Origin: JACVRW01 sp963820315
GTDB lineage: Bacteria; Actinomycetota; Thermoleophilia; Solirubrobacterales; Thermoleophilaceae
Direction of reading: 5' to 3'
Assembly: GCA_963820315.1 (NCBI GenBank)
Contig: CAWFZK010000019.1
Location: 62,001-126,000, forward strand
DNA length: 64,000 nt
Positions within the stretch are counted from its first letter, which is position 1. Every line of letters begins with the position of its first letter. Under the pieces are notes generated by a model. It saw only the letters and a list, made by a program, of their open reading frames with translations. It searched no databases and had not been told where the DNA came from. Below are positions 55,500 through 63,613 of this stretch, piece by piece. Made by a program: the position numbers and the translations under genes.

Positions 55500-56233
55500 C
55501 GCGGCCAGACCCGCGTCCCGCGCAGCCAGCGAACGGCGCTCGAGATCTTCAGGCGAAAACGGCGCTCGTCGTCGCCGTGGTAGATGCCGACCCGCGGCCA
55601 GGCCAGCCTGAGCGCAGGCGCGAGCCGCCCCGGCAGCGTGCCCGCCACGTCGTAGCCCGCGCTGCGGGCGGCCTCCACCACGCGCTCGTCGTGGTCGCCG
55701 TACGGATAGGCGAGCGCGCCGCATGGACGGCCGAGCCGCTCGGCGACCAGCGCCCGCGACTCGACCAGCTCGCGAGCCAGCTGATCATCCGGGAGCGTCG
55801 TGAGCCGAGGGTGCGAGCAGGTGTGGGACCCGATCTCCCAGCCCGCATCGGCGAGCATGCCGAGCTGTTCCCAGGACATCGGCCGCAGCTCCCGCTCGTA
55901 CGGCCCGCCGAGCCACCCGTCGATCCCGTCCCACGACATCGGCTCCGCCGGCCTCTCCGGGTAGTCGGTGGGCACGAACACCGTCGCCGGGAAACCGATG
56001 TCGTCCAGGATCGGCATCGCCAGTTCGAGGACCGACAGATAGGCGTCATCGAAGGTGATGGCGACGGTGGGCCCGTCGGACGGCTGGCTGAGCGCACGCT
56101 CGAAGGTCACGCCCCGGAAGCCGCCGCGGGACAGTCGCCGCAGCTGGCGCTCGAACGCGTCGGGCGTGACCGACAGCGGCGCAGGCCAGCGCTCGCTGAC
56201 GGCGTGGTAGCAGAGCACGAGGAGGTCGCCCAT
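55496..56233 (-). CDS. Polysaccharide deacetylase (NodB family)
   Basis: 245 residues from ATG 56233. DLLVLCYHAVSERWPAPLSV, GPTVAITFDDAYLSVLELAM (metal Asp pair), GFPATVFVPTDYPERPAEPM, EIGSHTCSHPRLTTLPDD (H-x3-H) and ALAYPYGDHDERVVEAARSA are all NodB motifs. It deacetylates or hydrolyses a substituent on the EPS. Its start overlaps the stop of a second deacetylase (ATGA). The pair and a glycosyltransferase form one operon. Confidence 0.9.
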   Translation of the reverse strand: MGDLLVLCYHAVSERWPAPLSVTPDAFERQLRRLSRGGFRGVTFERALSQPSDGPTVAITFDDAYLSVLELAMPILDDIGFPATVFVPTDYPERPAEPMSWDGIDGWLGGPYERELRPMSWEQLGMLADAGWEIGSHTCSHPRLTTLPDDQLARELVESRALVAERLGRPCGALAYPYGDHDERVVEAARSAGYDVAGTLPGRLAPALRLAWPRVGIYHGDDERRFRLKISSAVRWLRGTRVWPR

Positions 56234-57018
56234 CAGCGCCGGCCGAGCAGGGTGCGCCGAACGGCCTCGTAGTGCTCGCCGGCGAGTCGCTTGGCAAGCC
56301 CCCGCACGGCCCACGCGCCGCGCTGACGCGCCCAGAGAACCGGTCGACCGGCCGCCGCGGCCGCGGCCTCGTCCGCCGCGGTGTCGCGGCGGATCGCATA
56401 GCGGCCGACGAGCAGGCAGCCGTCGACCTGTCCGGGCCGCTGGCTCGGCAGCGAGTTGAACAGGACGCTGTAGCCGGCCGCCGCCGCCGCCCGGCCGACG
56501 CTGGGCGAATACAACCCGCCCGGCACGCTTGCGGTCGACACGGGCCGGCCGAGCGCCTCTGCGAGCACGGCGCCGCTGCGGGACCATTCGTCCAGGAGCG
56601 CCTCCGGAGAGCACGCGGCCATCCGGTCGGGATGACTGCACGAGTGCGAGCCGACCACGTGGCCGCATCGCGCAAGCTCGCGCACACCGTCCCACGTCAG
56701 GAACCCCGGCGTGCCCACCCGATCGGTGGTGATGAAGAAGTGTCCCTGCCAGGAGCGCCGCGCGAGCTGCTCCGCCGCCTCCAGTGCGCTGGCGGCGCCG
56801 TCGTCGAAGGTCAGCATCCACGCCCAGCCGCGCGCGCTTCCGCTGCTCAGCGCGTCGGCGCTCGCGGGCGGGCCTCCGGTGGCCACGGCAATGCGCTCCA
56901 GATGCTCGCTGAAGCGCTCCGGCGCGACGGCGTATTTGGCGGCACCGGCGCCTTCGAAGCCGTCGCGGGGGCCGCCGTCGGCGCCCAGCCCGTGGTACAT
57001 CAGCGCGCGGACCCTCAT
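56233..57018 (-). CDS. Polysaccharide deacetylase (NodB family), second of pair
   Basis: 261 residues. RVRALMYHGLGADGGPRDGF, GWAWMLTFDDGAASALEAAE (metal Asp pair), QGHFFITTDRVGTPGFLTWD and CGHVVGSHSCSHPDRMAACS (H-x3-H) are present; the catalytic C-terminal half is more divergent (STASVPGGLYSPSVGRAAAA). It is head-to-tail with the next gene by a 4-base overlap. Two adjacent NodB proteins may act on different positions of the same repeat. Confidence 0.87.
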   Translation of the reverse strand: MRVRALMYHGLGADGGPRDGFEGAGAAKYAVAPERFSEHLERIAVATGGPPASADALSSGSARGWAWMLTFDDGAASALEAAEQLARRSWQGHFFITTDRVGTPGFLTWDGVRELARCGHVVGSHSCSHPDRMAACSPEALLDEWSRSGAVLAEALGRPVSTASVPGGLYSPSVGRAAAAAGYSVLFNSLPSQRPGQVDGCLLVGRYAIRRDTAADEAAAAAAGRPVLWARQRGAWAVRGLAKRLAGEHYEAVRRTLLGRR

Positions 57019-58019
57019 GACCGCTCGCGCCGCAGAGCACGCATCAGACCGAGCAGCTGGCCCGATCCCTGCCCCAGGTGAAACGCCGGGAAGGCCGCCA
57101 TGACGCTCGGCACCAGCCTCCAGGACTCCTCACGGCGGCGCACCCCTCGGGCAGCGAAGAAGGCCGCGAGGGTTCCGTAGGCGAGCCACTCCGCCGTCAG
57201 GAGGCGGCGCGCCGCCCGCGAGCGTGGCGCGGCGACGAGCAGGCCTCCCGTACCGGCGACGAACACGAGTGGGACCACACCGCGGAGCGTCGCGATCCGC
57301 CGGTGCTTGATCATCACCGGCACCTTCCAGAGCCCGTACTCGAAGTACTGGCGCCAGACTCCGCCGAGCGACCCGCGCGGCCGATACGCCACCGTGATCG
57401 CGGGGTCGAGCACGATCGTCCCGCCGGCCGCGCGCAAGCGCATGTTGAACTCGTCGTCCTGGTTGCGTACGAGCGACTCGTCGAACAGGCCGACGCGCTC
57501 GAACACCTCACGCCGGAAGGCCCCGAAGGTGACCGTGTCAGTCTCGACAAGGTCGTCCCCGCTGAGGCGCGTCCAGCCGATGCCCCCGAACGGACTGTCC
57601 ATGGCACACGCCACGGCCCGCTCGATCGTCGAGGTCCCGGTGGGCACGAGCCGTCCGCCCACGTTCCAGGCCCCCGTCTGCTCGGAGACCTCCGCACAGC
57701 GGCGCAGGTAGTCGTGCGGATAGCGCGAGTGACAGTCGAGCCGGACGATCAGGTCGCCGCGCGCCGCGCGGATGCATGCATTCAAGCCGGGCGACACCCA
57801 GCCGGCGGCGTTGTCGATCACCTGCAGGGGAAGGCCGGCGTCGCGCGCGGCCGCGCGCAGCCGCTCGATGCTGCCGTCCTCGGAGGCGCCGTCCGCCACG
57901 AGCACCTCGAGATCACCGTCGAAGTCCTGCGCGGCGAGGTCGCTCACGAACGGGTCGACATTCGAACGCTCGTTCCGCATCGGCACTATCACCGAGACGC
58001 TCCTGATCGCGGCATCCAT
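57015..58019 (-). CDS. Glycosyltransferase family 2
   Basis: 334 residues from ATG 58019. VSVIVPMRNERSNVDPFVSD, VLVADGASEDGSIERLRAAA (first Asp), GDLIVRLDCHSRYPHDYLRR (D-x-x-S variant of DXD), GGIGWTRLSGDDLVETDTVT and VRNQDDEFNMRLRAAGGTIV (catalytic base Asp) give a full GT-A enzyme. It ends with membrane helices (GVVPLVFVAGTGGLLVAAPR; LAYGTLAAFFAAR). It is likely a processive or membrane-anchored EPS transferase. The start is 5 bases after the FemAB-like gene stop. Confidence 0.9.
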   Translation of the reverse strand: MDAAIRSVSVIVPMRNERSNVDPFVSDLAAQDFDGDLEVLVADGASEDGSIERLRAAARDAGLPLQVIDNAAGWVSPGLNACIRAARGDLIVRLDCHSRYPHDYLRRCAEVSEQTGAWNVGGRLVPTGTSTIERAVACAMDSPFGGIGWTRLSGDDLVETDTVTFGAFRREVFERVGLFDESLVRNQDDEFNMRLRAAGGTIVLDPAITVAYRPRGSLGGVWRQYFEYGLWKVPVMIKHRRIATLRGVVPLVFVAGTGGLLVAAPRSRAARRLLTAEWLAYGTLAAFFAARGVRRREESWRLVPSVMAAFPAFHLGQGSGQLLGLMRALRRERS

Positions 58020-58024
58020 CGAGG

Positions 58025-59023
58025 TCACTCTGCCCGGGCCCCCTGGCGCGTGGCGCGCCTCCACTGGATCTGGGCTGCGAGGTCCCTCAGCGTCATCATT
58101 CCGCGTATACGCGACTTCCGGAAGAACGGGATCCGGCGCGCGCGCGGACCGTACTTGAGCTTGTAGGTTCCCCCGCCGCCCATGTCGAGCAGCGGCACGC
58201 CCCGCTCCCTGAGGCGGCGCATCGTGTGCCAGAAGACCGCTTCGTTCGGGCGCAGGATCTGGCGGCTCCGCCAGCTGGCTCCTCCCCAGAAGTAGCCGAA
58301 CTCGTTCAGCACCGGGAAGATCGCCGTCGCGATTCCCTCCCCCTGCGGGCTCAGCGCCCGGACCAGGAGGAGGTTCCCGCTCGGCTCGAGACAGCGGATC
58401 AGCTCGCGGACGCGCTCGACGCCGTAGGGCGGGCGCAGCGACTGCTTCGCGAACACATCCTCGAGCTGCGCGTAGTACTCGTCGGCGAACTCGACGCCGT
58501 GCGCCTCCTCGACGCGCACGCCCTCCTTCTCGCTCTTGCGGATCGCGCGCCGGCAGGCGCTCGACATGCCCGCGAAGATCTCCTTCTCCTCGCGCGCGAG
58601 GTCCAGCTCGTATGTGTTGAACTCGGCGAGCCGCGCGCCGAGACCGGAAAGCTCCTCGAAGCCCGCGCGGCGATCGAGCAGCTCGATGTGCATGCAGCGC
58701 AGCTCCTTGAAGGCGAACGGCAGCAGCGCCTCCACCGCCTCGCGGCGGTCGATCCCCGGGGCGAGGTTGAAGCCCATCGGCCCCGTCGTCCATCCCTGGA
58801 AGGGGCTCCCCAGGATCGGCACGCCGTAGCGCCGCAGCGTCAGGCCGCTGAACCAGCCGACGGGCTCGCCGGCGCGCACAACTCGCGCGACGACCGGATC
58901 GGCCCCCTGGGTCCGCGCGACGAACTCGAGCCATCCGGAGGTCTGGAAGACGTTGCGGTCGCCGAACCCGTCCAGCGCCTTCCAGTCCACCTCGTCGAGC
59001 GGCACTCGCTCCAGGCGCAACAC
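58025..59023 (-). CDS. FemAB-like acyl/aminoacyltransferase
   Basis: 332 residues from GTG 59023. NVFQTSGWLEFVARTQGADP, GVPILGSPFQGWTTGPMGFN, AGMSSACRRAIRKSEKEGVR, FGYFWGGASWRSRQILRPNE and PLLDMGGGGTYKLKYGPRAR match the FemAB/double-GNAT layout of EPS-locus proteins. Such enzymes add an acyl or amino acid to a sugar or peptide. It begins a four-gene minus-strand operon with the family 2 transferase and two deacetylases. The true donor is unknown. Confidence 0.82.
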   Translation of the reverse strand: MLRLERVPLDEVDWKALDGFGDRNVFQTSGWLEFVARTQGADPVVARVVRAGEPVGWFSGLTLRRYGVPILGSPFQGWTTGPMGFNLAPGIDRREAVEALLPFAFKELRCMHIELLDRRAGFEELSGLGARLAEFNTYELDLAREEKEIFAGMSSACRRAIRKSEKEGVRVEEAHGVEFADEYYAQLEDVFAKQSLRPPYGVERVRELIRCLEPSGNLLLVRALSPQGEGIATAIFPVLNEFGYFWGGASWRSRQILRPNEAVFWHTMRRLRERGVPLLDMGGGGTYKLKYGPRARRIPFFRKSRIRGMMTLRDLAAQIQWRRATRQGARAE

Positions 59024-59068
59024 CGTTCGCTTAGATCGGGAGCTTGCCGGGCTCGCGTGCGCTGCCGG

Positions 59069-59530
59069 TCACGGACTGAACCTGCGCCACCACGGCGGCG
59101 GTCCCTGGGGCTTGTCCTGCCCCAGCTGCCCCTGGACCACCCGCAGCTGGTGCTGGAGCGCCGCACCGCGCTTCCTCGCTCGCTTGAGCTCCGTCTCGCT
59201 GGCGTCGCGCGCCGAGCGCTGCCCTTCGAGCACGGCTTCGAGCTCGCTGCAAGCGGCCGCGACCTGCTCGCACTCCGTCTCGAGCTCGCGGCAGTCGGCC
59301 TCGAGTTGCCGAACTGCCTGCTTGTGCGCCTTTCGCTCGGACTCCAGCTCGCCGGCCTTCGTCTTCAGCTTCGCCTCGGCGTTCTTCTGCTGCACCTTCG
59401 CCTCGGCGAGCTCAGCTGTCCGGTCCGCCAGTCTCGCCAACAGGTCGCTGACGTCGACGCTTGCGTTGGCGTCGGCGGGTTGGGGATCGGGTTCATGCAG
59501 GATTCGCGGTCCTTCCCGCCTCTCGGCCAT
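59069..59530 (-). CDS. Coiled-coil protein ending in a WW-basic motif
   Basis: 153 residues. A Pro-rich start is followed by VDVSDLLARLADRTAELAEA, a long heptad coil (KLKTKAGELESERKAHKQAV; LEADCRELETECEQVAAACS) and the tail PPWWRRFSP. It is the paralogue of 32005-32481 and distantly of 31059-31556. It lies 45 bases before the FemAB-like operon and may be transcribed with it. The recurrence near glycan and aryl-acid operons suggests a clade-specific scaffold; no known function. Confidence 0.72.
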   Translation of the reverse strand: MAERREGPRILHEPDPQPADANASVDVSDLLARLADRTAELAEAKVQQKNAEAKLKTKAGELESERKAHKQAVRQLEADCRELETECEQVAAACSELEAVLEGQRSARDASETELKRARKRGAALQHQLRVVQGQLGQDKPQGPPPWWRRFSP

Positions 59531-59587
59531 GCACCCATGCTAACCGCAACAAGCGGGGCCCTACGCCGTGCGAACAACGCCGCTGGA

Positions 59588-60376
59588 TCAGCGCCGGCGG
59601 ATGTTCATCTTGCCCGAATCGCGATGGACGGCGATCGGGCGCCGCCAGATGACGGCCGCCCCGGTCCAGTAGAGGATGCGCAGGTTGAACCACAGGCTCC
59701 GCCGGTCCGCGTACAACTGGTCGAGGGCGACCTTCTGGGGAAGGATGCGGCTGACGTAGTGCTCCACCGGACGCTCGGGGTCGAGAATCCGGCGTTCGTC
59801 GCAGAACGCGAGCTGGGACAGGCCGGTGATCCCCGGCGGCACGGCGAGGATCTCCTCATAGTCCTCGCGATGCAGGTCGACGAACTCGGGGGCCTCGGGC
59901 CTCGGGCCGACCAGGCTCATGGTCCCGTGCAGCACGTGCAGCAGCTGCGGGATCTCGTCGATCCTCAGCTTCGTGAGGAATCCACCGATGCGCGTGAAGC
60001 GTGCGTCCTCTTCGGTGGTCAGCGCCGGGCCGCGGGCCTTATGGCACATCTTTCGGATCTTCAGCATCCACAGCCGCTGCCCCCGATGGCCAACCCGCTC
60101 GCAGCGGAAGAAGGCGGGGCCCGCCGACTCGAGGCGGACGGCGATCATGACCAGCACCATCAGCGGCAGGAGCACGGCCAGCAGGAGGAGGGCCACGACG
60201 ACATCGAAAGTGCGAATCGCGGCGAGCTCGAGGAACTCGCGGGTCGAAGATCGGGCGGCCTCGGCCAGCTCGGCCGGGGGCAGCACGGCCAGCTCGGCGG
60301 TCGCCAGAGCGGCGACTTGGTCGTGTTCAGGCGAAGGGGCTGTTGCTTCCCCAGCAGTACTGAGGCTCATGAGCAT
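59588..60376 (-). CDS. Sugar transferase (initiating phosphotransferase), tandem copy 2
   Basis: 262 residues from ATG 60376 (MLMSLSTAGEATAPSPEHDQ). It has a hydrophobic helix (VVVALLLLAVLLPLMVLVMI), the core FFRCERVGHRGQRLWMLKIR, RIDEIPQLLHVLHGTMSLVG, PRPEAPEFVDLHREDYEEIL, PGITGLSQLAFCDERRILDP and HYVSRILPQKVALDQLYADR. It is a minimal WbaP/EpsL-type catalytic domain without the multi-helix N-terminus of 4081-5568. It is about 75% like the gene at 60594-61376 by eye, so it is a recent tandem duplicate. The substrate may have diverged. Confidence 0.9.
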   Translation of the reverse strand: MLMSLSTAGEATAPSPEHDQVAALATAELAVLPPAELAEAARSSTREFLELAAIRTFDVVVALLLLAVLLPLMVLVMIAVRLESAGPAFFRCERVGHRGQRLWMLKIRKMCHKARGPALTTEEDARFTRIGGFLTKLRIDEIPQLLHVLHGTMSLVGPRPEAPEFVDLHREDYEEILAVPPGITGLSQLAFCDERRILDPERPVEHYVSRILPQKVALDQLYADRRSLWFNLRILYWTGAAVIWRRPIAVHRDSGKMNIRRR

Positions 60377-60391
60377 CGATCTCCAGAAGCG

Positions 60392-60417
60392 GAGTGCTTC
60401 CGGTCCGGGAAGCACTC
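60392..60417 (-). promoter_or_regulatory. Leader hairpin of sugar transferase copy 2
   Basis: GAGTGCTTCC (60392-60401) and GGAAGCACTC (60408-60417) form a perfect 10-bp stem with a 6-base loop, ending 15 bases before the ATG. A related hairpin is at the same place in front of copy 1 (61390-61414). The ribosome-binding GGAG lies just after it, so the stem could affect translation or protein binding. Confidence 0.5.
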
Positions 60418-60529
60418 AGCGTTGGCACACGGGGCGGCGGGCTATATCGAGGGGGACCTATCGACCGTATATCCGATTTCGCGGATCCGCCACGCCTACG
60501 CACCCAACCCTTTATGGAATTGGCGCATT

Positions 60530-60570
60530 CGCACGGGGTACGCACAACTTGCGTAAATGAACCCCGTGCG
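60530..60570 (-). terminator. Bipartite hairpin between the tandem sugar transferases
   Basis: CGCACGGGGT (60530-60539) and ACCCCGTGCG (60561-60570) are perfect 10-bp arms. Inside them ACGCA/TGCGT (60540-60544 and 60550-60554) form a second 5-bp stem around CAACT, with a 6-base bulge on one side. It starts 24 bases after the stop of copy 1 on the minus strand. No T-run follows. It is a strong hairpin for termination or mRNA-end protection. Confidence 0.55.
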
Positions 60571-60593
60571 TCTGCGCGACGGCGAGGCTCCGG

Positions 60594-61376
60594 TCACCGC
60601 TTGCGCAGGTTCATCCTGCCTGTGTCGCGGTGCACCGCGACCGGGCGTCTCATGACCACGGCCACCGTCGTCCAGTAGAGGATCCTCAGGTTGAAGGCCA
60701 CGCTCCGGCGCCTCACATAGAGCTCGTCGAGGCCGACCTTTTGAGGGAGGATGCGGCTGACGTAGTGCTCGACCGGATCATCCGGATCGAGGATCCGGCA
60801 CTCCTCGGCGAACGCGATCTGGGACAGGCCGGTGATGCCGGGACGCACCGAGAGGATCTCCTCGTAGGAGTCGCGATGAAGCCCGACGAACTCGGCGACC
60901 TCCGGCCTCGGTCCGACGAGGCTCATGGTTCCGCGCAGGACGTGCAGGAGCTGAGGGATCTCGTCGATCTTCAGCTTCGCCAGCCGGCGGCCGAGGCGGG
61001 TCAGGCGGACGTCCTCGCCAGTCGTGAGCGCGACGCCCAGCGCCCGGTCGCTCATCTTCCGGAGCTTCAACATCCGAAGCGGCCGGCCCCGGTAGCCAAC
61101 GCGCTCGCAGCGGAAGAAGGCGGGGCCGGGCGATTCGATGCGCACGGCGAGCGCGACCACCAGCAGCAGCGGCAACAGGACGAGCAGCAGAAGGGACGCC
61201 ACGACGATGTCGAACATGCGGATCGCGACGCTGCCGAACAGCTCGACCGCGCTGCGCGCGCTGCTCGGCTCAGCCGCCGGCAGCAGGCTCAGGTCAGCGG
61301 CGCCAAGGGCGGCCACCTGCTCAGACTCGGGCGAATTTACGGTCGCTTCCCCAGCACCACTGAGGGTCATCGGCAC
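60594..61376 (-). CDS. Sugar transferase (initiating phosphotransferase), tandem copy 1
   Basis: 260 residues from ATG 61376 (MPMTLSGAGEATVNSPESEQ). One membrane helix (FDIVVASLLLLVLLPLLLVV) and SPGPAFFRCERVGYRGRPLR, KIDEIPQLLHVLRGTMSLVG, PRPEVAEFVGLHRDSYEEIL, PGITGLSQIAFAEECRILDP and HYVSRILPQKVGLDELYVRR. It starts EPS repeat assembly by loading sugar phosphate onto undecaprenyl phosphate. The start M-x-M-S/T-L-S is shared with copy 2. It is separated from copy 2 by the 60530-60570 hairpin. Confidence 0.9.
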   Translation of the reverse strand: MPMTLSGAGEATVNSPESEQVAALGAADLSLLPAAEPSSARSAVELFGSVAIRMFDIVVASLLLLVLLPLLLVVALAVRIESPGPAFFRCERVGYRGRPLRMLKLRKMSDRALGVALTTGEDVRLTRLGRRLAKLKIDEIPQLLHVLRGTMSLVGPRPEVAEFVGLHRDSYEEILSVRPGITGLSQIAFAEECRILDPDDPVEHYVSRILPQKVGLDELYVRRRSVAFNLRILYWTTVAVVMRRPVAVHRDTGRMNLRKR

Positions 61377-61389
61377 CTTTCAAAAGCCG

Positions 61390-61414
61390 GAGCGCTCCCA
61401 TTTCGGGAGCACTC
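61390..61414 (-). promoter_or_regulatory. Leader hairpin of sugar transferase copy 1
   Basis: GAGCGCTCCC (61390-61399) and GGGAGCACTC (61405-61414) pair over 10 positions with one G-T type mismatch and a 5-base loop, ending 13 bases before the ATG. The gene at 60376 has the same arrangement. GATAGGTC on the minus strand (61430-61437) precedes it and also occurs before copy 2 (60455-60462). Copies of the leader suggest that the duplication included regulatory DNA. Confidence 0.45.
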
Positions 61415-61560
61415 AGAGCACTCGGTAGCGACCTATCCCGAACCTACATGCAAACGACGACATTCGCCATGCCGCAGCACCCATTTCCTGTCCGGACGTG
61501 ACCCGGTTGGCGCGTTGGCGCGGCTATGCGTATCGTCGCCCCGCGGCCGGGGGCTCGTGC

Positions 61561-62763
61561 TCAGATCTTGTTGCGCTCGAGCAGCTTCTTGCCGATGACC
61601 ATGCGCTGGATCTCGGAGGTGCCCTCGCCGATCAGGAGCAGCGGCGCGTCGCGGTAGAGGCGCTCGATCTCGTACTCCTTCGAGTAGCCGTAGCCGCCGT
61701 GGATGCGGAAGGACTCCTCCACCACTTCCTTGCCGGTCTCGGAGGCGAGCAGCTTGGCCATCCCCGCCTCGAGGTCGGAGCGCACACCCGCATCCTTCAT
61801 GCGCGCCGCCTTGAAGGTGAGGAGCCGGGCGGCCTCCGTCTTCGTCGCCATGTCGGCGAGCTTGAACTGGATCGCCTGGTGATTCGCGATCGGGCGGCCA
61901 AAGGCCTTGCGCTCCTGCGAGTAGCGCAGCGCCAGCTCGAGCGCGCGCTGAGCGATGCCGACTCCGCGCGCAGCCACGTTCACGCGGCCGACCTCGAGCG
62001 CGTCCATCATCTGCACGAAGCCCTTGCCGAGCCCGGCCTCCTCGCCGCCGAGGATGCGCTCGGGCGGACAGCGGAAGCCGTCGTAGACGAGCTCCGTCGA
62101 CTCGACGCCCTTGTAGCCCATCTTCTTGATCTGCGGCGGGACGGTCAGTCCGGGGTTCTCGTGGGCGCCCGGCTCCTTCTCGGTGATGAAGCAGGTCATG
62201 CCCGTGTGTGCCGGCTCTGCCTTGGGGTCGCTCTTCATGAGCACGAACACGACCGCCGAGCGCAGGCCGTTCGTGACCCACATCTTCTGGCCGTTCAGCT
62301 CCCAGTCGCCGTCGTCCGTCTTCTTGGCCGTGGCCTTGATGCCCTGGACGTCCGACCCGCACTCGGGCTCCGACAGGGAGAAGGCGGCGCGGATCTCCCC
62401 GGTCGCCATCTTCGGGAGGAAGTGCTCCTTCTGCTCGTTCGTCCCGAACTTCATCAACAGGTACGAGCCGATGAAGTGCGTGTTGACGATCCCCGACACG
62501 GAGATCCAGCCGCGCGAGAGCTCCTCGACGATCATCGCGTAGGTCGTGAGGTCGAGCCCCATCCCGCCGTACTCCTCGGGGATCGTGACCCCGAAGAGGC
62601 CGAGCTCCTTCATCTGCTCCACGACCGCCTCGGGGAACTTGTCCTCGTGGTCGTATTCCTCGGCGATCGGGAGGACCTCGTTGTCGACGAACTGGCGGAC
62701 CATCTCGGTGATGGCCTGCTGTTCCTCGGTCTTCTCGGTAAAGGGACTCGTGGCTATCGCCAT
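61561..62763 (-). CDS. Acyl-CoA dehydrogenase
   Basis: 400 residues from ATG 62763. EKTEEQQAITEMVRQFVDNE, GVTIPEEYGGMGLDLTTYAM, AFSLSEPECGSDVQGIKATA, KMWVTNGLRSAVVFVLMK, RKAFGRPIANHQAIQFKLAD and RIHGGYGYSKEYEIERLYRD are family motifs; IGEGTSEIQRMVIGKKLL carries the catalytic Glu of short/branched-chain enzymes. It oxidises acyl-CoA to enoyl-CoA with FAD. The 62784-62807 palindrome in front of it has the same half-sites as the MaoC/lyase operator, so the two loci may be co-regulated. Confidence 0.93.
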   Translation of the reverse strand: MAIATSPFTEKTEEQQAITEMVRQFVDNEVLPIAEEYDHEDKFPEAVVEQMKELGLFGVTIPEEYGGMGLDLTTYAMIVEELSRGWISVSGIVNTHFIGSYLLMKFGTNEQKEHFLPKMATGEIRAAFSLSEPECGSDVQGIKATAKKTDDGDWELNGQKMWVTNGLRSAVVFVLMKSDPKAEPAHTGMTCFITEKEPGAHENPGLTVPPQIKKMGYKGVESTELVYDGFRCPPERILGGEEAGLGKGFVQMMDALEVGRVNVAARGVGIAQRALELALRYSQERKAFGRPIANHQAIQFKLADMATKTEAARLLTFKAARMKDAGVRSDLEAGMAKLLASETGKEVVEESFRIHGGYGYSKEYEIERLYRDAPLLLIGEGTSEIQRMVIGKKLLERNKI

Positions 62764-62783
62764 GGCTTCAGGGATGCTCCGGT

Positions 62784-62807
62784 TTCGTTGACTCGCGAGT
62801 CAACGAA
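62784..62807. promoter_or_regulatory. 24-bp perfect palindrome, TetR-type operator for acyl-CoA dehydrogenase
   Basis: Every base from 62784 to 62807 pairs with its mirror base around 62795/62796. Its core TTGACTCGCGAGTCAA (62788-62803) has the same TTGACT/AGTCAA half-sites and 4-base centre as 26498-26513. On the minus strand TATCCT (62807-62812) fits a -10 box, placing the likely transcription start inside the palindrome. This is the layout of a repressor operator. It lies 20 bases upstream of the start codon. Confidence 0.75.
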
Positions 62808-62834
62808 GGATATCCCTGTGACGGCGCGGCCGGC

Positions 62835-63419
62835 CTAGTAGCCGGAGGGGTGACGGGCGACGAACGCCGAGGAGCGGCGCAGCGTCTTGCTCCAGCGCGG
62901 TCCGCTGCTCGGGCCCGGGGCGTCCGAGTCGCGCATGGAGGTGTCGAAGCGGAAGCCCGCGATCACGACGTAGGCGTGGCCGCCGTGGGCGTAGACCGTG
63001 ATCCAGGTGCCGGGGCCTTCCTCGCCCCAGCTCATGAGCGCGCCACTCGGGAGCGGCGAGCGCAGGAAGCGGCCGCCGTAGAGGGCGTAGGACACGGCGC
63101 CGGAGCAGTCGTAGCCGGCGTCGAGCTGACCCCTCTTGTAGAGCTTGTGGCCGCCGCCGTAGATGTAGGGCTTCTCCACCAGGCGGTTCGCCGCCTCGAT
63201 CGCGCGCGCCACGCGAACCGGCGCCGAGACCGGGGCGATCAGCCGGCCGTTGACGAGCTTCGCCTTCTCCGGCGGGGGCGGAGGAGGCGTGAACTGGGCA
63301 CCGCCGCCACCGCTCGCGATGACCTCGGCGGACGCGGTCGGCGCGACCGTCGCAACCCCTGTGAGGCAGGCAAGCGCCATGACAGCGCGCAGCAAACTTT
63401 TGCGTGAAGGTGAAGGCAT
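62835..63419 (-). CDS. Secreted NlpC/P60 cell-wall hydrolase
   Basis: 194 residues from ATG 63419. The signal peptide (residues 1-31, cut after ASA) is followed by a Pro-rich linker (FTPPPPPPEKAKL), then a C40 peptidase domain: NRLVEKPYIYGGGHKLYK, LDAGYDCSGAVSYALYGGRF (nucleophile Cys) and VYAHGGHAYVVIAGFRFDTS (His). It cuts peptide bonds in peptidoglycan. The 5' leader is a c-di-AMP riboswitch, the known partner of NlpC/P60 and Rpf-type genes in actinobacteria. Confidence 0.92.
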   Translation of the reverse strand: MPSPSRKSLLRAVMALACLTGVATVAPTASAEVIASGGGGAQFTPPPPPPEKAKLVNGRLIAPVSAPVRVARAIEAANRLVEKPYIYGGGHKLYKRGQLDAGYDCSGAVSYALYGGRFLRSPLPSGALMSWGEEGPGTWITVYAHGGHAYVVIAGFRFDTSMRDSDAPGPSSGPRWSKTLRRSSAFVARHPSGY

Positions 63420-63427
63420 TCTCTCTC

Positions 63428-63568
63428 GAACGCCTGCGGGGTTAGCTGACGGGCTCGCGCTGAAAGAGCTCGCGCGCTTCTTGAGACATCCAAGAAGTTC
63501 GCCCCAGTGGCCGAAGCCACCTTTGGTTCCCCCGCTCCGCGCAACCGCGGATTCGGCGTGGCGTGCAA
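63428..63568 (-). ncRNA. Cyclic di-AMP riboswitch (ydaO-yuaA)
   Basis: On the complement the leader reads, in order, ACGCCACGCCGAATCCGCGG, GCGGAGCGGGGGAACCAAAG, CACTGGGGCGAACTTCTTGG, a long hairpin with GCGCGAGCTCTTTCAGCGCG, and CGAGCCCGTCAGCTAACCCC then GCAGGCGT. GCCGAATCC, GGGGGAACC, GGGGCGAA and CCCGTCAGCTAACC-GCAGGC are the ydaO hallmarks, and ACGCC/GGCGT closes P1. It ends about 8 bases before the hydrolase start, so it likely controls translation or leader stability. c-di-AMP normally turns such genes off. Confidence 0.9.
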
Positions 63569-63613
63569 CCTACCAAATGATTCGGCAGGTGACTTCCCCA
63601 CTTTAATTTTGTT

